Under the pieces are notes generated by a model. It had not been told where the DNA came from. It saw only the letters and a program-made list of their open reading frames with translations, and ran no database searches. From Blastococcus sp. (GTDB lineage: Bacteria > Actinomycetota > Actinomycetes > Mycobacteriales > Geodermatophilaceae): a stretch of 35,458 nucleotides of DNA. The position numbers and the translations under genes were made by a program. The DNA is taken from positions 1-35,458 of the forward strand of contig JAODNN010000178.1 of the NCBI GenBank assembly GCA_025465355.1, given 5' to 3'. This document shows, one piece after another, positions 1-8,436 of the stretch (the stretch's first letter is position 1; each line of letters starts with the position of its first letter).

Positions 1-125
1 ACGGCCGCAAGCACGTCCCGGTCTTCGTGACCGAGGCGATGGTCGGGCACAAGCTCGGCGAGTTCGCGCCCACGCGCACCTTCCGTGGGCACATCAAGGA
101 CGACCGCCGGTCGCGGCGCGGCTGA
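1..125 (+). CDS. rpsS: 30S ribosomal protein S19, C-terminal fragment
   Basis: Only the last 40 codons are present; the reading frame begins at base 3 and ends with TGA at 123-125. The visible end ([21 protein letters not shown], then a basic tail ending DDRRSRRG) is the conserved C-terminal part of S19, which forms a complex with S13 in the head of the 30S subunit. It lies 20 nt upstream of rplV, the usual S10-operon order. The gene is cut by the window edge, not broken. Confidence 0.95.
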   Translation, partial: GRKHVPVFVTEAMVGHKLGEFAPTRTFRGHIKDDRRSRRG

Positions 126-145
126 CCAGGTAGAGAGAGATTCAG

Positions 146-613
146 ATGACTTCCCAGTTGGGACAGGAGGCACCGGTCGCCCGGGCTACGGCCCGGTTCG
201 TCCGCGTGACCCCTATGAAGGCCCGCCGGGTGGTGGACCTGATCCGCTACCTGCCGACCGACGAGGCACTCGCCCTGCTGCGCTACGCGCCGCAGAGCGC
301 CAGCGAGCCGGTGGCCAAGGTGGTCGCCAGCGCGGTGGCAAACGCCGAGCACAACCTGCAGCTGGACCCGGCCGCACTGGTCGTCAGCGCTGCCTACGTC
401 GACGAGGGCCCCACGCTCAAGCGGATCCGTCCGCGTGCGCAGGGCCGGGCGTTCCGCATTCTCAAGCGGACCAGCCACATCACCATCGAGGTGAGCGAGG
501 TCGCCACCAGCGACGTCCTCGCGCAGAAGTCGCGCAAGGCTCGCCGGGAGACCGGTCAGTCCGGCCCGGCGACCCAGCAGGTCAAGACCAACACGAGGGG
601 AGGGACCCGCTAG
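146..613 (+). CDS. rplV: 50S ribosomal protein L22
   Basis: 155 residues. L22 binds 23S rRNA and its long beta hairpin lines the peptide exit tunnel. The N-terminal [22 protein letters not shown] block (about residues 13-34) and the hairpin [14 protein letters not shown] (about 92-105) are clear. The last 35 residues form a basic, Thr/Gln-rich tail longer than in the roughly 110-residue minimal form, as is common in actinobacteria. An AGAGAGA purine run precedes the ATG. The TAG stop shares one base with the rpsC GTG start, suggesting translational coupling. Confidence 0.97.
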   Translation: MTSQLGQEAPVARATARFVRVTPMKARRVVDLIRYLPTDEALALLRYAPQSASEPVAKVVASAVANAEHNLQLDPAALVVSAAYVDEGPTLKRIRPRAQGRAFRILKRTSHITIEVSEVATSDVLAQKSRKARRETGQSGPATQQVKTNTRGGTR

Positions 614-1560
614 TGGGTCAGAAGGTCAACCCGCACGGGTTCCGGCTCGGCATCACCACCGACTACAAGTCCCGGTGGTTCGCCGACAAGCTCTACGCGG
701 ACTACGTCAAGGAAGACGTCGCGATCCGCAAGCTCATGTCCAAGGGCATGGAGCGTGCCGGGATCTCGAAGGTGGAGATCGAGCGCACCCGTGACCGTGT
801 CCGCGTGGACATCCACACCGCCCGGCCGGGCATCGTCATCGGCCGTCGTGGTGCGGAGGCCGACCGCATCCGCGGTGAGCTGGAGAAGCTCACGGGCAAG
901 CAGGTGCAGCTGAACATCCTCGAGGTCAAGAACCCCGAGTCCGACGCGCAGCTGGTCGCCCAGGGTGTCGCCGAACAGCTCTCCAGCCGCGTCAGCTTCC
1001 GTCGTGCCATGCGTAAGGCGATGCAGTCCGCGCAGCGCAGCCCGCAGGTCAAGGGCATCCGGGTGCAGTGCTCGGGTCGCCTGGGCGGCACCGAGATGAG
1101 CCGGTCGGAGTTCTACCGCGAGGGTCGGGTGCCGCTGCACACGCTCCGCGCGAACATCGACTACGGCATCTACGAGGCCCGCACCACCTTCGGCCGCATC
1201 GGCGTGAAGGTGTGGATCTACAAGGGTGACGTCAGCGGCTCGCGGGCGGAGCGCGAGGCCCTGGAGGCCCTCGCCCAGCGCCAGCAGCGTCGCGAGCGGG
1301 CCCAGCGCCCGCAGCGCCGTTCGGGCTCCACCGGCACGACGGCGGGCGGGACCGAGGCCGGTCGCGCCGCGGCCGAGTCGTCGACCGGCCCGGTCCCCGA
1401 GGCCACCGTCGCTGCCACCTCCGGCGAGTCGGCTCCCGAGCAGACCGTGTCCGAGGTCGCCGGCCCCGAGGCCACCACTGCGGCCGAGACGGCCGCTGCC
1501 GAGAACACGATTGCCGACACCACCGCGACGGAGAGCACCCCGTCGCCTGAGGAGGGCTGA
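613..1560 (+). CDS. rpsC: 30S ribosomal protein S3 with long acidic C-terminal tail
   Basis: 315 residues starting at GTG 613 ([13 protein letters not shown]), which overlaps the rplV stop by one base. A longer in-frame extension upstream is ignored because it would lie inside rplV and rpsS. S3 sits at the mRNA entry channel of the 30S subunit. The N-terminal domain, the type II KH domain with GIVIGRRG (about 73-80) and the C-terminal domain ending near [11 protein letters not shown] (196-206) are intact. After a basic stretch (222-236) comes an 80-residue Ala/Thr/Glu/Ser low-complexity tail that is not part of the S3 fold. Confidence 0.97.
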   Translation: MGQKVNPHGFRLGITTDYKSRWFADKLYADYVKEDVAIRKLMSKGMERAGISKVEIERTRDRVRVDIHTARPGIVIGRRGAEADRIRGELEKLTGKQVQLNILEVKNPESDAQLVAQGVAEQLSSRVSFRRAMRKAMQSAQRSPQVKGIRVQCSGRLGGTEMSRSEFYREGRVPLHTLRANIDYGIYEARTTFGRIGVKVWIYKGDVSGSRAEREALEALAQRQQRRERAQRPQRRSGSTGTTAGGTEAGRAAAESSTGPVPEATVAATSGESAPEQTVSEVAGPEATTAAETAAAENTIADTTATESTPSPEEG

Positions 1561-1563
1561 CAC

Positions 1564-1980
1564 GTGCTGATCCCACGGCGCGTCAAGCACCGCAAGCAGC
1601 ACCACCCGAGCCGCTCGGGGAAGGCCAAGGGCGGTACCGAGATCAACTTCGGTGAGTTCGCCATCCAGGCCCTCGAGCCGGCGTACGTGACGAACCGGCA
1701 GATCGAGTCCGCTCGTATCGCCATGACCCGCCACATCAAGCGTGGCGGCAAGGTGTGGATCTCGATCTACCCGGACCGTCCGCTGACCAAGAAGCCGGCC
1801 GAAACACGCATGGGTTCCGGTAAGGGCTCGCCCGAGTGGTGGGTGGCCAACGTCAAGCCCGGCCGCGTGCTGTTCGAGCTGTCCGGTGTCGCGGAGCCCG
1901 TGGCCCGTGAGGCCATGCGCCGCGCGATCCACAAGCTGCCCATGAAGTGCCGCTTCATCACGCGTGAAGGAGAAGTGTGA
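1564..1980 (+). CDS. rplP: 50S ribosomal protein L16
   Basis: 138 residues from GTG 1564, three bases after the rpsC stop. L16 helps organise the A-site region of the 50S subunit. The N-terminal [13 protein letters not shown] and the internal blocks [19 protein letters not shown] and [14 protein letters not shown] are hallmark L16 sequence. The length matches the family. A GGAGG run in the last codons of rpsC (GAGGAGGGC) serves as ribosome binding site. The TGA stop overlaps the next ATG (rpmC). Confidence 0.97.
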   Translation: MLIPRRVKHRKQHHPSRSGKAKGGTEINFGEFAIQALEPAYVTNRQIESARIAMTRHIKRGGKVWISIYPDRPLTKKPAETRMGSGKGSPEWWVANVKPGRVLFELSGVAEPVAREAMRRAIHKLPMKCRFITREGEV

Positions 1981-2213
1981 TGGCCGCCGGCCTGAGCGCT
2001 CCCGAGCTCCGCGAGCTCTCCGCTGACGAGCTCGCCACCCGGCTCCGTGAGTCCAAGGAAGAGCTTTTCAACCTGCGGTTCCAGGTGGCCACCGGCCAGC
2101 TGGACAACAACCGGCGACTGCAGACCGTCCGCCGCGACATCGCCAGGATCTACACGATCATGCGCGAGCGCGAGCTGGGTCTCTCGGTCGCCCCGACTGA
2201 GGGTGTGGCATGA
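1980..2213 (+). CDS. rpmC: 50S ribosomal protein L29
   Basis: 77 residues. L29 binds near the peptide tunnel exit, a docking area for factors acting on nascent chains. [27 protein letters not shown] (about 9-35) and the helix [20 protein letters not shown] are typical. I chose ATG 1980, which overlaps the rplP stop (TGATG), over GTG 1977 one codon earlier. The stop overlaps the rpsQ start (ATGA). Confidence 0.95.
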   Translation: MAAGLSAPELRELSADELATRLRESKEELFNLRFQVATGQLDNNRRLQTVRRDIARIYTIMRERELGLSVAPTEGVA

Positions 2214-2509
2214 GCGAGACCCAGGAGACCCAGAGCTCCAGCGGCCCCGGTCTGGCCGGGCGTGGCTACCGCAAGGTCCGTGAGGGCCTCGTGGTCAGCG
2301 ACAAGATGGAGAAGACCATCGTCGTCGAGGTCGAGGACCGCGTGAAGCACGGCCTCTACGGCAAGGTCATCCGTCGCACCAGCAAGCTGAAGGCTCACGA
2401 CGACCAGAACGTCGCGGGCATCGGTGACCGGGTGCAGATCATGGAGACCCGGCCCACGTCGGCCACCAAGCGGTGGCGGCTGGTCCAGGTCGTCGAGAAG
2501 GCCAAGTAA
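2210..2509 (+). CDS. rpsQ: 30S ribosomal protein S17
   Basis: 99 residues; an OB-fold protein that binds 16S rRNA early in 30S assembly. The core [40 protein letters not shown] and [21 protein letters not shown] are canonical. The first 20 or so residues ([18 protein letters not shown]) are a flexible extension seen in actinobacterial S17. The start overlaps the rpmC stop by 4 nt. This is the last gene before a 194-nt structured gap and probably the last gene of the S10 operon. Confidence 0.97.
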   Translation: MSETQETQSSSGPGLAGRGYRKVREGLVVSDKMEKTIVVEVEDRVKHGLYGKVIRRTSKLKAHDDQNVAGIGDRVQIMETRPTSATKRWRLVQVVEKAK

Positions 2510-2512
2510 GAG

Positions 2513-2530
2513 GCGGCCCTTCGGGGCCGC
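2513..2530 (+). terminator. short GC-rich hairpin after rpsQ
   Basis: GCGGCCC, TTCG loop, GGGCCGC: a perfect 7-bp stem capped by a UUCG-class tetraloop, 4 nt after the rpsQ stop. There is no U tract, as is usual for candidate intrinsic terminators in high-GC actinobacteria. It could terminate or attenuate S10-operon transcription or protect the 3' end of the message. Confidence 0.55.
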
Positions 2531-2555
2531 ACGGGTACGAGTACCCTTGAATACC

Positions 2556-2578
2556 GGCGCGCCCCACGGGTGCGCGCC
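2556..2578 (+). terminator. second hairpin in the rpsQ-rplN gap
   Basis: Arms GGCGCGC (2556-2562) and GCGCGCC (2572-2578) pair perfectly. Two further pairs are possible across one mismatch, leaving a small ACG loop. It follows the first hairpin by 25 nt and is probably part of the same boundary structure. Confidence 0.45.
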
Positions 2579-2585
2579 GCATCCC

Positions 2586-2643
2586 GGTACCCGTGCACGG
2601 ACGGCCGACGGCGCATGCCGTCGGCTGTCCGTACGTGGGTACC
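2586..2643 (+). terminator. long near-perfect hairpin between the S10 and spc blocks
   Basis: Two 27-nt arms (2586-2612 and 2617-2643) flank a GCAT loop. Counting G-U wobbles, the RNA helix has a C-A mismatch and possibly one more non-pair. Two additional C-G pairs extend it outward to 2584/2645. The outer ends read GGTACCC and GGGTACC. A further 9-bp helix (GACAGCCGG 2645-2653 with CCGGCTGTC 2668-2676) follows. It is far longer than a normal intrinsic terminator and could act as a terminator, an RNase III-type processing site, or a leader structure for the spc operon. Confidence 0.55.
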
Positions 2644-2703
2644 GGACAGCCGGTTCACCGATCCGGCCCGGCTGTCGCAAAACTGAGATTTGGGAGTAGG
2701 GAC

Positions 2704-3072
2704 GTGATCCAGCAGGAGTCGCGGCTGCGAGTCGCCGACAACACCGGAGCAAAGGAGATCCTCTGCATCCGGGTGCTCGGCGGTTCCGGGCGACGCTACG
2801 CGGGCATCGGCGACATCATCGTCGGAACCGTGAAGGACGCGCTGCCCGGTGCCGGGGTCAAGAAGGGCGACGTGGTCAAGGCCGTCGTCGTCCGCACGGT
2901 GAAGGAGCGTCGTCGTCCGGACGGTTCCTACATCCGCTTCGACGAGAACGCCGCGGTCATCATCCGCGACAGCGGCGACCCGCGCGGGACGCGCATCTTC
3001 GGCCCGGTGGGCCGCGAGCTCCGCGACAAGCGCTTCATGCGGATCATCTCGCTCGCCCCGGAGGTGTTGTGA
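2704..3072 (+). CDS. rplN: 50S ribosomal protein L14
   Basis: 122 residues, the standard L14 length, starting at GTG 2704 ([18 protein letters not shown]). L14 lies at the subunit interface and contributes to intersubunit bridges. [32 protein letters not shown] and the C-terminal [18 protein letters not shown] are diagnostic. A purine-rich GGGAGTAGGGA sits just upstream of the GTG, which decides this start over longer in-frame extensions running into the hairpin region. First gene of the spc block. Confidence 0.97.
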   Translation: MIQQESRLRVADNTGAKEILCIRVLGGSGRRYAGIGDIIVGTVKDALPGAGVKKGDVVKAVVVRTVKERRRPDGSYIRFDENAAVIIRDSGDPRGTRIFGPVGRELRDKRFMRIISLAPEVL

Positions 3073-3074
3073 TC

Positions 3075-3437
3075 ATGGCTGGCACCCACAAAAAGGCTGC
3101 GACCAGCGGCAAGACGCCGTCCATGAAGGTGAAGAAGGGCGACTCCGTCGTCGTTCTCGCCGGCAAGGACAAGGGTGCGAAGGGCCGGGTGATCGCCGCC
3201 TACCCGAAGCTCCAGAAGGTGCTCGTGGAGGGCGTCGGCCGGGTCAAGAAGCACACCCGCATCAGCTCGACCCAGCGCGGCGCCCAGCAGGGCGGGATCG
3301 TCACTCAGGAGGCGCCCATCCACGTGAGCAACGTGATGGTGATCGACTCCGAGGACAAGCCGACCCGGGTCGGCTACCGCAAGGACGAAGAAGGCCGCAG
3401 CATCCGGGTCTCGCGGCGTACCGGTAAGGACCTCTGA
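3075..3437 (+). CDS. rplX: 50S ribosomal protein L24
   Basis: 120 residues from ATG 3075. L24 is an early 23S-binding assembly protein with a KOW motif, here [21 protein letters not shown] (about 17-37). GGAGG at 3060-3064 is spaced 10 nt from ATG 3075, favouring it over GTG 3069 (3 nt) and over ATG 3123, which would give the more usual 104 residues but lacks a clear ribosome binding site. The N-terminal 16 residues are therefore a short basic extension. rplN ends 2 nt upstream. Confidence 0.93.
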   Translation: MAGTHKKAATSGKTPSMKVKKGDSVVVLAGKDKGAKGRVIAAYPKLQKVLVEGVGRVKKHTRISSTQRGAQQGGIVTQEAPIHVSNVMVIDSEDKPTRVGYRKDEEGRSIRVSRRTGKDL

Positions 3438-3442
3438 ACGTC

Positions 3443-4027
3443 ATGAGTGCACCCACGCGCGAGCTGCCCCGCATGCTCGCCCACTACCGCGAGAACATCG
3501 CGCCGGCGCTGCAGTCGGAGTTCAGCTACTCCAACGTCATGCAGATCCCGCGCCTGACGAAGATCGTCGTCAACATGGGCGTCGGCGAGGCCACCCGTGA
3601 CGCAAAGCTCATGGACGGCGCCGTGCGCGACCTGACCGCGATCACCGGTCAGAAGCCGGCCGTCGTCAAGGCCCGCAAGTCGATCGCCCAGTTCAAGCTC
3701 CGCGAGGGCATGCCGATCGGCGCGAAGGTCACCCTTCGCGGCGACCGCATGTGGGAGTTCCTCGACCGGCTGCTGTCGTTGGCACTGCCCCGTATCCGTG
3801 ACTTCCGCGGCCTCAACCCCAAGCAGTTCGACGGCCACGGCAACTACACGTTCGGGCTGAACGAGCAGTCGATGTTCCGCGAGATCGACGTCGACCGGAT
3901 CGACCGGCCGCGCGGCATGGACATCACGCTGGTCACCACTGCGCCCACCGACGACGAGGGTCGCGAGCTGCTCCGCCAGCTCGGCTTCCCCTTCGCCGGC
4001 CAGACCGTCGTGACCACCACCCGCTGA
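3443..4027 (+). CDS. rplE: 50S ribosomal protein L5
   Basis: 194 residues. L5 binds 5S rRNA and contacts the 30S head. [57 protein letters not shown] and [21 protein letters not shown] are strongly conserved family blocks. Six bases separate it from rplX. The protein ends near the usual family length with no unusual tail. Confidence 0.97.
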   Translation: MSAPTRELPRMLAHYRENIAPALQSEFSYSNVMQIPRLTKIVVNMGVGEATRDAKLMDGAVRDLTAITGQKPAVVKARKSIAQFKLREGMPIGAKVTLRGDRMWEFLDRLLSLALPRIRDFRGLNPKQFDGHGNYTFGLNEQSMFREIDVDRIDRPRGMDITLVTTAPTDDEGRELLRQLGFPFAGQTVVTTTR

Positions 4028-4046
4028 GCCGGTAGGAGACAACCAC

Positions 4047-4232
4047 ATGGCCAAGAAGGCTCTGATCGAGAAGGCGAACCGCAAGCCCAAGTTCGCCGTC
4101 CGGGCTTACACCCGCTGCCAGCGGTGCGGTCGCCCGCACTCGGTCTTCCGCAAGTTCGGCCTCTGCCGGATCTGCCTGCGGGAGATGGCCCACGCGGGGG
4201 AGCTCCCCGGCGTGCGCAAGTCCAGCTGGTAA
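4047..4232 (+). CDS. rpsN: 30S ribosomal protein S14, type Z (zinc-binding)
   Basis: 61 residues, the short zinc form of S14. The Zn ribbon ligands are C24, C27, C40 and C43 (CQRC and CRIC). The C-terminal [17 protein letters not shown] is typical. The protein lies in the 30S head near S3 and S10. GGAGA precedes the ATG. Actinobacteria often carry a zinc-free S14 paralogue elsewhere under Zur control; none is in this window. Confidence 0.97.
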   Translation: MAKKALIEKANRKPKFAVRAYTRCQRCGRPHSVFRKFGLCRICLREMAHAGELPGVRKSSW

Positions 4233-4334
4233 GCCGTACCACCCCCTGCACCACCTCGATGCACCACTGATCGCCGATAGGCCCGCGCACGAGAAGCGTG
4301 CGGAACCGCGGCGAGAGAGGCACGACACGACGCC

Positions 4335-4745
4335 ATGACGATGACCGACCCGATCGCAGACATGCTCACGCGTCTGCGCAACGCCAACCAGGCGTATCAC
4401 GACGCAGCGGTGATGCCGTCGTCGAAGTTGAAGACCAAGATCGCCGAGATCCTCCAGCAGGAGGGCTACATCGCCGGCTGGAAGGTCAACGACGTCGAGA
4501 AGGACGGCAGCACCTTCAAGCAGCTCGTGGTCGACCTGAAGTACGGCCCCAACCGTGAGCGGAGCATCGCCGGTGTTCGCCGGGTCTCCAAGCCCGGACT
4601 GCGGGTCTACGCGAAGTCCACCGCACTGCCCAAGGTGCTCGGCGGCCTCGGTGTGGCGATCATCTCGACCTCGACCGGACTGCTGACCGACAAGCAGGCG
4701 AACAAGAAGGGCGTGGGTGGGGAAGTCCTCGCCTACGTCTGGTAA
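4335..4745 (+). CDS. rpsH: 30S ribosomal protein S8
   Basis: 136 residues. S8 binds helix 21 of 16S rRNA and, in other bacteria, represses spc translation. [20 protein letters not shown] at the N-terminus, [20 protein letters not shown] and [13 protein letters not shown] near the C-terminus are diagnostic. ATG 4335 is preceded by GAGAGAGG at a workable distance; ATG 4341, two codons on, is an alternative. The 102-nt gap upstream, 4233-4334, shows no gene or clear terminator. Confidence 0.97.
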   Translation: MTMTDPIADMLTRLRNANQAYHDAAVMPSSKLKTKIAEILQQEGYIAGWKVNDVEKDGSTFKQLVVDLKYGPNRERSIAGVRRVSKPGLRVYAKSTALPKVLGGLGVAIISTSTGLLTDKQANKKGVGGEVLAYVW

Positions 4746-4760
4746 GAGGAGCGAGCAGAG

Positions 4761-5300
4761 ATGTCACGGATCGGACGACTCCCGATCGCCGTGCCCGGCG
4801 GTGTGGACGTCGCCATCGACGGTCAGACGGTCAGCGTCAAGGGACCCAAGGGCTCACTGAGCCACACGGTCGCTGCGCCGATCACCGTCGAGCGCGGCGA
4901 GGACGGTGCCCTGCGTGTGCAGCGGCCCAACGACGAGCGGGAGAGCCGCAGCCTGCACGGGCTGTCGCGGACTCTCATCGCGAACATGGTCACCGGCGTC
5001 ACCGAGGGGTACACCAAGACCCTCGAGATCGTCGGTGTCGGTTACCGCGTCCAGGCGCGCGGCTCGGATCTCGAGTTCGCCCTGGGCTTCAGCCACCCGG
5101 TTCTGGTGAAGGCCCCCGAGGGGATCTCCTTCACGGTCGAGGCCCCCACCCGCCTGCGGGTGACCGGCATCGACAAGCAGCTGGTCGGCGAGGTCGCCGC
5201 CAAGATCCGCAAGATCCGCAAGCCCGACCCGTACAAGGGCAAGGGCGTGCGGTATCAGGGCGAGGTCGTCAAGCGCAAGGTCGGGAAGACGGGCAAGTGA
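4761..5300 (+). CDS. rplF: 50S ribosomal protein L6
   Basis: 179 residues with the two repeated L6 domains. It binds 23S rRNA near the sarcin-ricin loop and the factor-binding site. [39 protein letters not shown] and the C-terminal signature [21 protein letters not shown] are present. It begins 15 nt after rpsH with AAGAGGAGCG as ribosome binding site. The stop overlaps rplR (TGATG). Confidence 0.97.
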   Translation: MSRIGRLPIAVPGGVDVAIDGQTVSVKGPKGSLSHTVAAPITVERGEDGALRVQRPNDERESRSLHGLSRTLIANMVTGVTEGYTKTLEIVGVGYRVQARGSDLEFALGFSHPVLVKAPEGISFTVEAPTRLRVTGIDKQLVGEVAAKIRKIRKPDPYKGKGVRYQGEVVKRKVGKTGK

Positions 5301-5716
5301 TGGCTCAGGCACAGGCACAGAGCAGCAAGGCCGGGGCACACAAGCCTGTCGGCACCGACGTCAGCACCGCGCGTCGCGTCTCGCGGCTGCGCCGCCACAA
5401 CCGGCTGCGCAAGCGTGTCAACGGCACGCCGGAGCGGCCGCGCCTCGTGGTGAAGCGCAGCTCGCGCCACATCCACGTCCAGGTCGTCGACGACACGGTG
5501 GGCCGCACCCTGGTGAGTGCTTCCACCATGGACCCGTCGTTGCGCGGCGCCGAGGGCGACAAGAAGGCCCTCGCTCGTCAGGTGGGCACGCTGGTGGCGG
5601 AGCGCGCCAAGGCTGCCGGCATCACCGCGGTCGTCTTCGACCGCGGAGGTAACCGGTACGCCGGGCGCATCGCCGCCCTCGCCGACGGGGCTCGCGAGAG
5701 CGGGCTGGACTTCTGA
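5300..5716 (+). CDS. rplR: 50S ribosomal protein L18
   Basis: 138 residues from ATG 5300, overlapping the L6 stop; GTG 5297 one codon earlier is less likely. L18 binds 5S rRNA together with L5. The core [34 protein letters not shown], and [28 protein letters not shown] is unmistakable. The first 25 residues (Ala/Gln-rich, then THKPVGTD-like) extend beyond the minimal family, as is common for actinobacterial L18. Confidence 0.96.
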   Translation: MAQAQAQSSKAGAHKPVGTDVSTARRVSRLRRHNRLRKRVNGTPERPRLVVKRSSRHIHVQVVDDTVGRTLVSASTMDPSLRGAEGDKKALARQVGTLVAERAKAAGITAVVFDRGGNRYAGRIAALADGARESGLDF

Positions 5717-5747
5717 TGACTTACAAGCAGATCGAGAGGGACCTCTG

Positions 5748-6362
5748 ATGCCAGGACCACAGCGACGCGGCGGCGGCGCCGGCGGCGGTAATGACCGCCG
5801 CGACCGTCGTGACGGCGGGCGGGGGCCCGGAGGCGCGCCCGCCGAGAAGAGCAACTACATCGAGCGCGTGGTGGCCATCAACCGCGTGTCCAAGGTGGTC
5901 AAGGGTGGTCGGCGCTTCAGCTTCACCGCTCTGGTGATCGTGGGCGACGGCGACGGCACCGTGGGTGTCGGTTACGGCAAGGCCAAGGAGGTGCCCGCGG
6001 CGATCGCCAAGGGCGTCGAGGAGGCCAAGAAGCACTTCTACAAGGTGCCTCGCATCGCCAGCACCATCCCGCACCCGGTGCAGGGTGAGGCGGCGGCCGG
6101 TGTCGTGCTGCTCAAGCCCGCCAGCCCCGGTACCGGTGTCATCGCCGGTGGTCCGGTGCGTGCCGTGCTCGAGTGCGCCGGGATCCACGACGTGCTCTCC
6201 AAGAGCCTCGGTTCGTCGAACCCGATCAACATCGTGCACGCCACGATGCAGGCGCTGAAGGACCTCGTCCGCCCCGAGGAGATCGCGGCCCGCCGCGGGC
6301 TGCCGCTCGAGGACGTCGCCCCGGCCGCCATGCTCCGTGCGCGTGCGGGCCAGGGAGTCTGA
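5748..6362 (+). CDS. rpsE: 30S ribosomal protein S5
   Basis: 204 residues. S5 sits at the mRNA entry site and affects decoding fidelity. An Arg/Gly-rich N-terminus ([10 protein letters not shown] and following, about 1-32) precedes the dsRBD-like domain ([22 protein letters not shown], about 38-59) and the C-terminal domain ([30 protein letters not shown]). ATG 5748 is preceded by GAGAGGGA; a longer in-frame extension inside rplR is rejected. The gap after rplR is 31 nt. Confidence 0.96.
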   Translation: MPGPQRRGGGAGGGNDRRDRRDGGRGPGGAPAEKSNYIERVVAINRVSKVVKGGRRFSFTALVIVGDGDGTVGVGYGKAKEVPAAIAKGVEEAKKHFYKVPRIASTIPHPVQGEAAAGVVLLKPASPGTGVIAGGPVRAVLECAGIHDVLSKSLGSSNPINIVHATMQALKDLVRPEEIAARRGLPLEDVAPAAMLRARAGQGV

Positions 6363-6363
6363 G

Positions 6364-6546
6364 ATGGCGCAGATCAAAGTCACCCAGATCAAGTCAGGGA
6401 TCGGGACCAAGCCGAACCAGCGGGAGACGCTGCGTTCGCTCGGTCTCAAGCGCATCCACGACTCGATCGTGCACGAGGACCGTCCCGAGATCCGCGGGAT
6501 GGTCGCGACGGTGCCGCACCTGGTCACCGTCGACGAGATCAGCTGA
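6364..6546 (+). CDS. rpmD: 50S ribosomal protein L30
   Basis: 60 residues, the standard length: [20 protein letters not shown], then [18 protein letters not shown] and [12 protein letters not shown]30 is a small 50S protein absent from many bacteria but usual in actinobacteria. ATG 6364 lies one base after the rpsE stop; an upstream GTG inside rpsE is less likely. Confidence 0.96.
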   Translation: MAQIKVTQIKSGIGTKPNQRETLRSLGLKRIHDSIVHEDRPEIRGMVATVPHLVTVDEIS

Positions 6547-6565
6547 AGCTGAGTAGGGACATCTC

Positions 6566-7009
6566 ATGACTCTCAAGGTCCACCACCTGCGGCCGGCCCC
6601 CGGCGCTCACACCCCGAAGACGCGAGTCGGCCGTGGTGAGGGCTCCAAGGGCAAGACCGCCGGTCGCGGCACCAAGGGCACCGGGGCGCGTGGTAACACC
6701 TCCGCCCGGTTCGAGGGTGGGCAGACCCCGCTGTACATGCGGCTGCCCAAGCTCTCGGGCTTCAAGAACAACAACAAGGTCGTGTTCCAGGTCGTCAACC
6801 TCGACCGGCTCGCGGCGCTGTTCCCCCAGGGCGGGGTGGTGAACCCGGACAACCTGGCCGACGCCGGTGCCGTCCGGCGCGGCCAGCCGGTCAAGATCCT
6901 CGGCACCGGGGACCTCGGCGGCGTCGAGGTGGATGTGCACGCGCACGCGTTCTCCACGTCGGCCGCGGAGAAGATCGCGGCTGCCGGGGGGCACACGCAC
7001 CGCATCTGA
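6566..7009 (+). CDS. rplO: 50S ribosomal protein L15
   Basis: 147 residues. L15 is a late-assembly 50S protein with an extended Gly/Arg-rich N-terminus: [31 protein letters not shown], then [20 protein letters not shown]. The C-terminal globular part ends [14 protein letters not shown]. It begins 19 nt after rpmD with GAGTAGGGAC as ribosome binding site and is followed by strong hairpins, so it is probably the last gene of the spc transcript. Confidence 0.97.
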   Translation: MTLKVHHLRPAPGAHTPKTRVGRGEGSKGKTAGRGTKGTGARGNTSARFEGGQTPLYMRLPKLSGFKNNNKVVFQVVNLDRLAALFPQGGVVNPDNLADAGAVRRGQPVKILGTGDLGGVEVDVHAHAFSTSAAEKIAAAGGHTHRI

Positions 7010-7015
7010 CACCGG

Positions 7016-7052
7016 CGACCGCCGGGGGCGCGATTCGCGCTCCCGGAGGTCG
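7016..7052 (+). terminator. strong hairpin after rplO
   Basis: Arms 7016-7032 and 7036-7052 form a 17-position helix with one mismatch and one G-U wobble around an ATT loop, starting 7 nt after the rplO stop. No U tract follows. Together with the next hairpin it makes a credible terminator or attenuator between spc and secY. Confidence 0.6.
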
Positions 7053-7059
7053 GCGGCCG

Positions 7060-7087
7060 GCCCGGCTCGCGAGTCCGCGGGCCGGGC
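7060..7087 (+). terminator. second tandem hairpin before secY
   Basis: GCCCGGC (7060-7066) pairs with GCCGGGC (7081-7087). A U-G pair and CGCG/CGCG continue the helix inward, giving 12 pairs with an AGTC loop. The tandem arrangement with the preceding hairpin is typical of reinforced terminators. Confidence 0.55.
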
Positions 7088-7094
7088 TGATTGC

Positions 7095-7100
7095 TAATCT
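7095..7100 (+). promoter_or_regulatory. candidate -10 box for secY
   Basis: TAATCT fits the actinobacterial TANNNT -10 pattern and is the first AT-rich spot after the two hairpins. It would start transcription near 7107, leaving a leader of about 19 nt that contains AGGGGAGGG as ribosome binding site before GTG 7126. No good -35 is visible because the upstream sequence is the hairpin. Confidence 0.4.
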
Positions 7101-7125
7101 CATCGGACCGAGCAGGGGAGGGCAC

Positions 7126-8436
7126 GTGCTGCAGGCGTTCGCCGCGGCGTTCCGGACGCCAGATCTCCGGCGCAAGCTGCTGTTCTCCCTGGCGATGGTC
7201 GCCGTCTATCGGCTGGGCGCTTCCGTCCCCGGCCCCGGCGTCTCGGTCAAGGCCATCAATGCCTGTCTGACGCAGGCTCAGAACTCCAGCCAGCGAGACG
7301 TGTACTCGCTGGTGAACCTGTTCTCCGGCGGCGCGCTGCTGCGGCTTTCGGTCTTCGCCCTCGGGATCATGCCGTACATCACGGCGAGCATCATCGTGCA
7401 GCTGCTGGTGGTCGTGATCCCACGGTTCGAACAGCTGAAGAAGGAAGGGCAGTCGGGTCAGAACAAGCTGACCCAGTACACCCGCTACCTCACCATCGCG
7501 CTGGCGATCCTGCAGAGCACCGGGATCATCGCGTTGGCCCGCAGTGGCCAGCTGTTCCCCAGCTGCACGCAGCAGATCATCCCGTCGGACTCGGTGTGGA
7601 CGACCATCGTCCTGGTCATCACGCTGACGGCCGGCACCTCGCTGATCATGTGGCTCGGCGAGCTGCTGACCGAGAAGGGGATCGGCAACGGCATGTCCGT
7701 GCTGATCTTCACCTCGATCGCGGCTCGCATCCCGGCCGAGGGCGGCGCCATCCTGCAGTCCCGCGGTGGCCTGGTCTTCACCATCGTGTGCGTCTTCGCG
7801 GTCGTGATCATCGGCACCGTCGTCTACGTCGAGCAGGCGCAACGCCGCATCCCGGTCCAGTACGCCAAGCGGATGGTCGGGCGCCGGATGTACGGCGGCA
7901 CGTCGACCTATCTGCCGCTGAAGGTCAACCAGGCCGGCGTCATCCCGGTGATCTTCGCGTCGTCCCTGCTCTACCTGCCGCAGCTCATCTCCCAGCTGCA
8001 GGGCAACAGCACCGGCCCGGTGCGACAGTTCTTCGAGAACTACGTGATCAAGCAGAACAGCTGGGTGCACATCGCGCTCTACTTCGGCCTGATCGTGTTC
8101 TTCACGTACTTCTACGTGTCGATCACGTTCAATCCCGAGGAGCGGGCCGACGACATGAAGCGCTACGGCGGCTTCATCCCGGGCATCCGCCCCGGCCGGC
8201 CCACCGCGGAGTACCTGCAGTACGTGCTCTCCCGGATCACCCTGCCCGGGTCGATCTACCTGGGGCTCGTGGCGGTCCTCCCCAACCTGTTCCTGTCGAT
8301 CAGTCAGAACGGGCAGAACCAGAACTTCCCGTTCGGCGGGACCGCGGTGCTCATCATGGTCGGAGTGGGGTTGGAGACGGTGAAGCAGATCGAGACTCAG
8401 CTCAATCAGCGCAACTACGAAGGGTTCCTGAAGTAG
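7126..8436 (+). CDS. secY: protein translocase subunit SecY
   Basis: 436 residues, the standard SecY length, from GTG 7126 with GGGGAGGG upstream. It is the channel subunit of the SecYEG translocon in the cytoplasmic membrane. About ten hydrophobic segments are visible, from [14 protein letters not shown] (about 18) to the last near [14 protein letters not shown]. Family blocks include [27 protein letters not shown]-type loop ([14 protein letters not shown]), and [23 protein letters not shown]. The stop shares one base with the adk start. Confidence 0.97.
   Translation: MLQAFAAAFRTPDLRRKLLFSLAMVAVYRLGASVPGPGVSVKAINACLTQAQNSSQRDVYSLVNLFSGGALLRLSVFALGIMPYITASIIVQLLVVVIPRFEQLKKEGQSGQNKLTQYTRYLTIALAILQSTGIIALARSGQLFPSCTQQIIPSDSVWTTIVLVITLTAGTSLIMWLGELLTEKGIGNGMSVLIFTSIAARIPAEGGAILQSRGGLVFTIVCVFAVVIIGTVVYVEQAQRRIPVQYAKRMVGRRMYGGTSTYLPLKVNQAGVIPVIFASSLLYLPQLISQLQGNSTGPVRQFFENYVIKQNSWVHIALYFGLIVFFTYFYVSITFNPEERADDMKRYGGFIPGIRPGRPTAEYLQYVLSRITLPGSIYLGLVAVLPNLFLSISQNGQNQNFPFGGTAVLIMVGVGLETVKQIETQLNQRNYEGFLK

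Noticed and set aside
610-1932. 440-codon minus-strand frame opposite rpsC and rplP
   Set aside because: Antisense shadow of two certain ribosomal genes, with no recognisable domains.
2586-2643. Inverted repeat read as ends of an insertion element
   Set aside because: The arms are separated by only 4 nt, so it is an RNA hairpin and not a transposon with terminal repeats; there is no transposase nearby.
3123-3437. Shorter rplX start at ATG 3123
   Set aside because: It would give the usual 104 residues but has no ribosome binding site, whereas GGAGG is well placed for ATG 3075.
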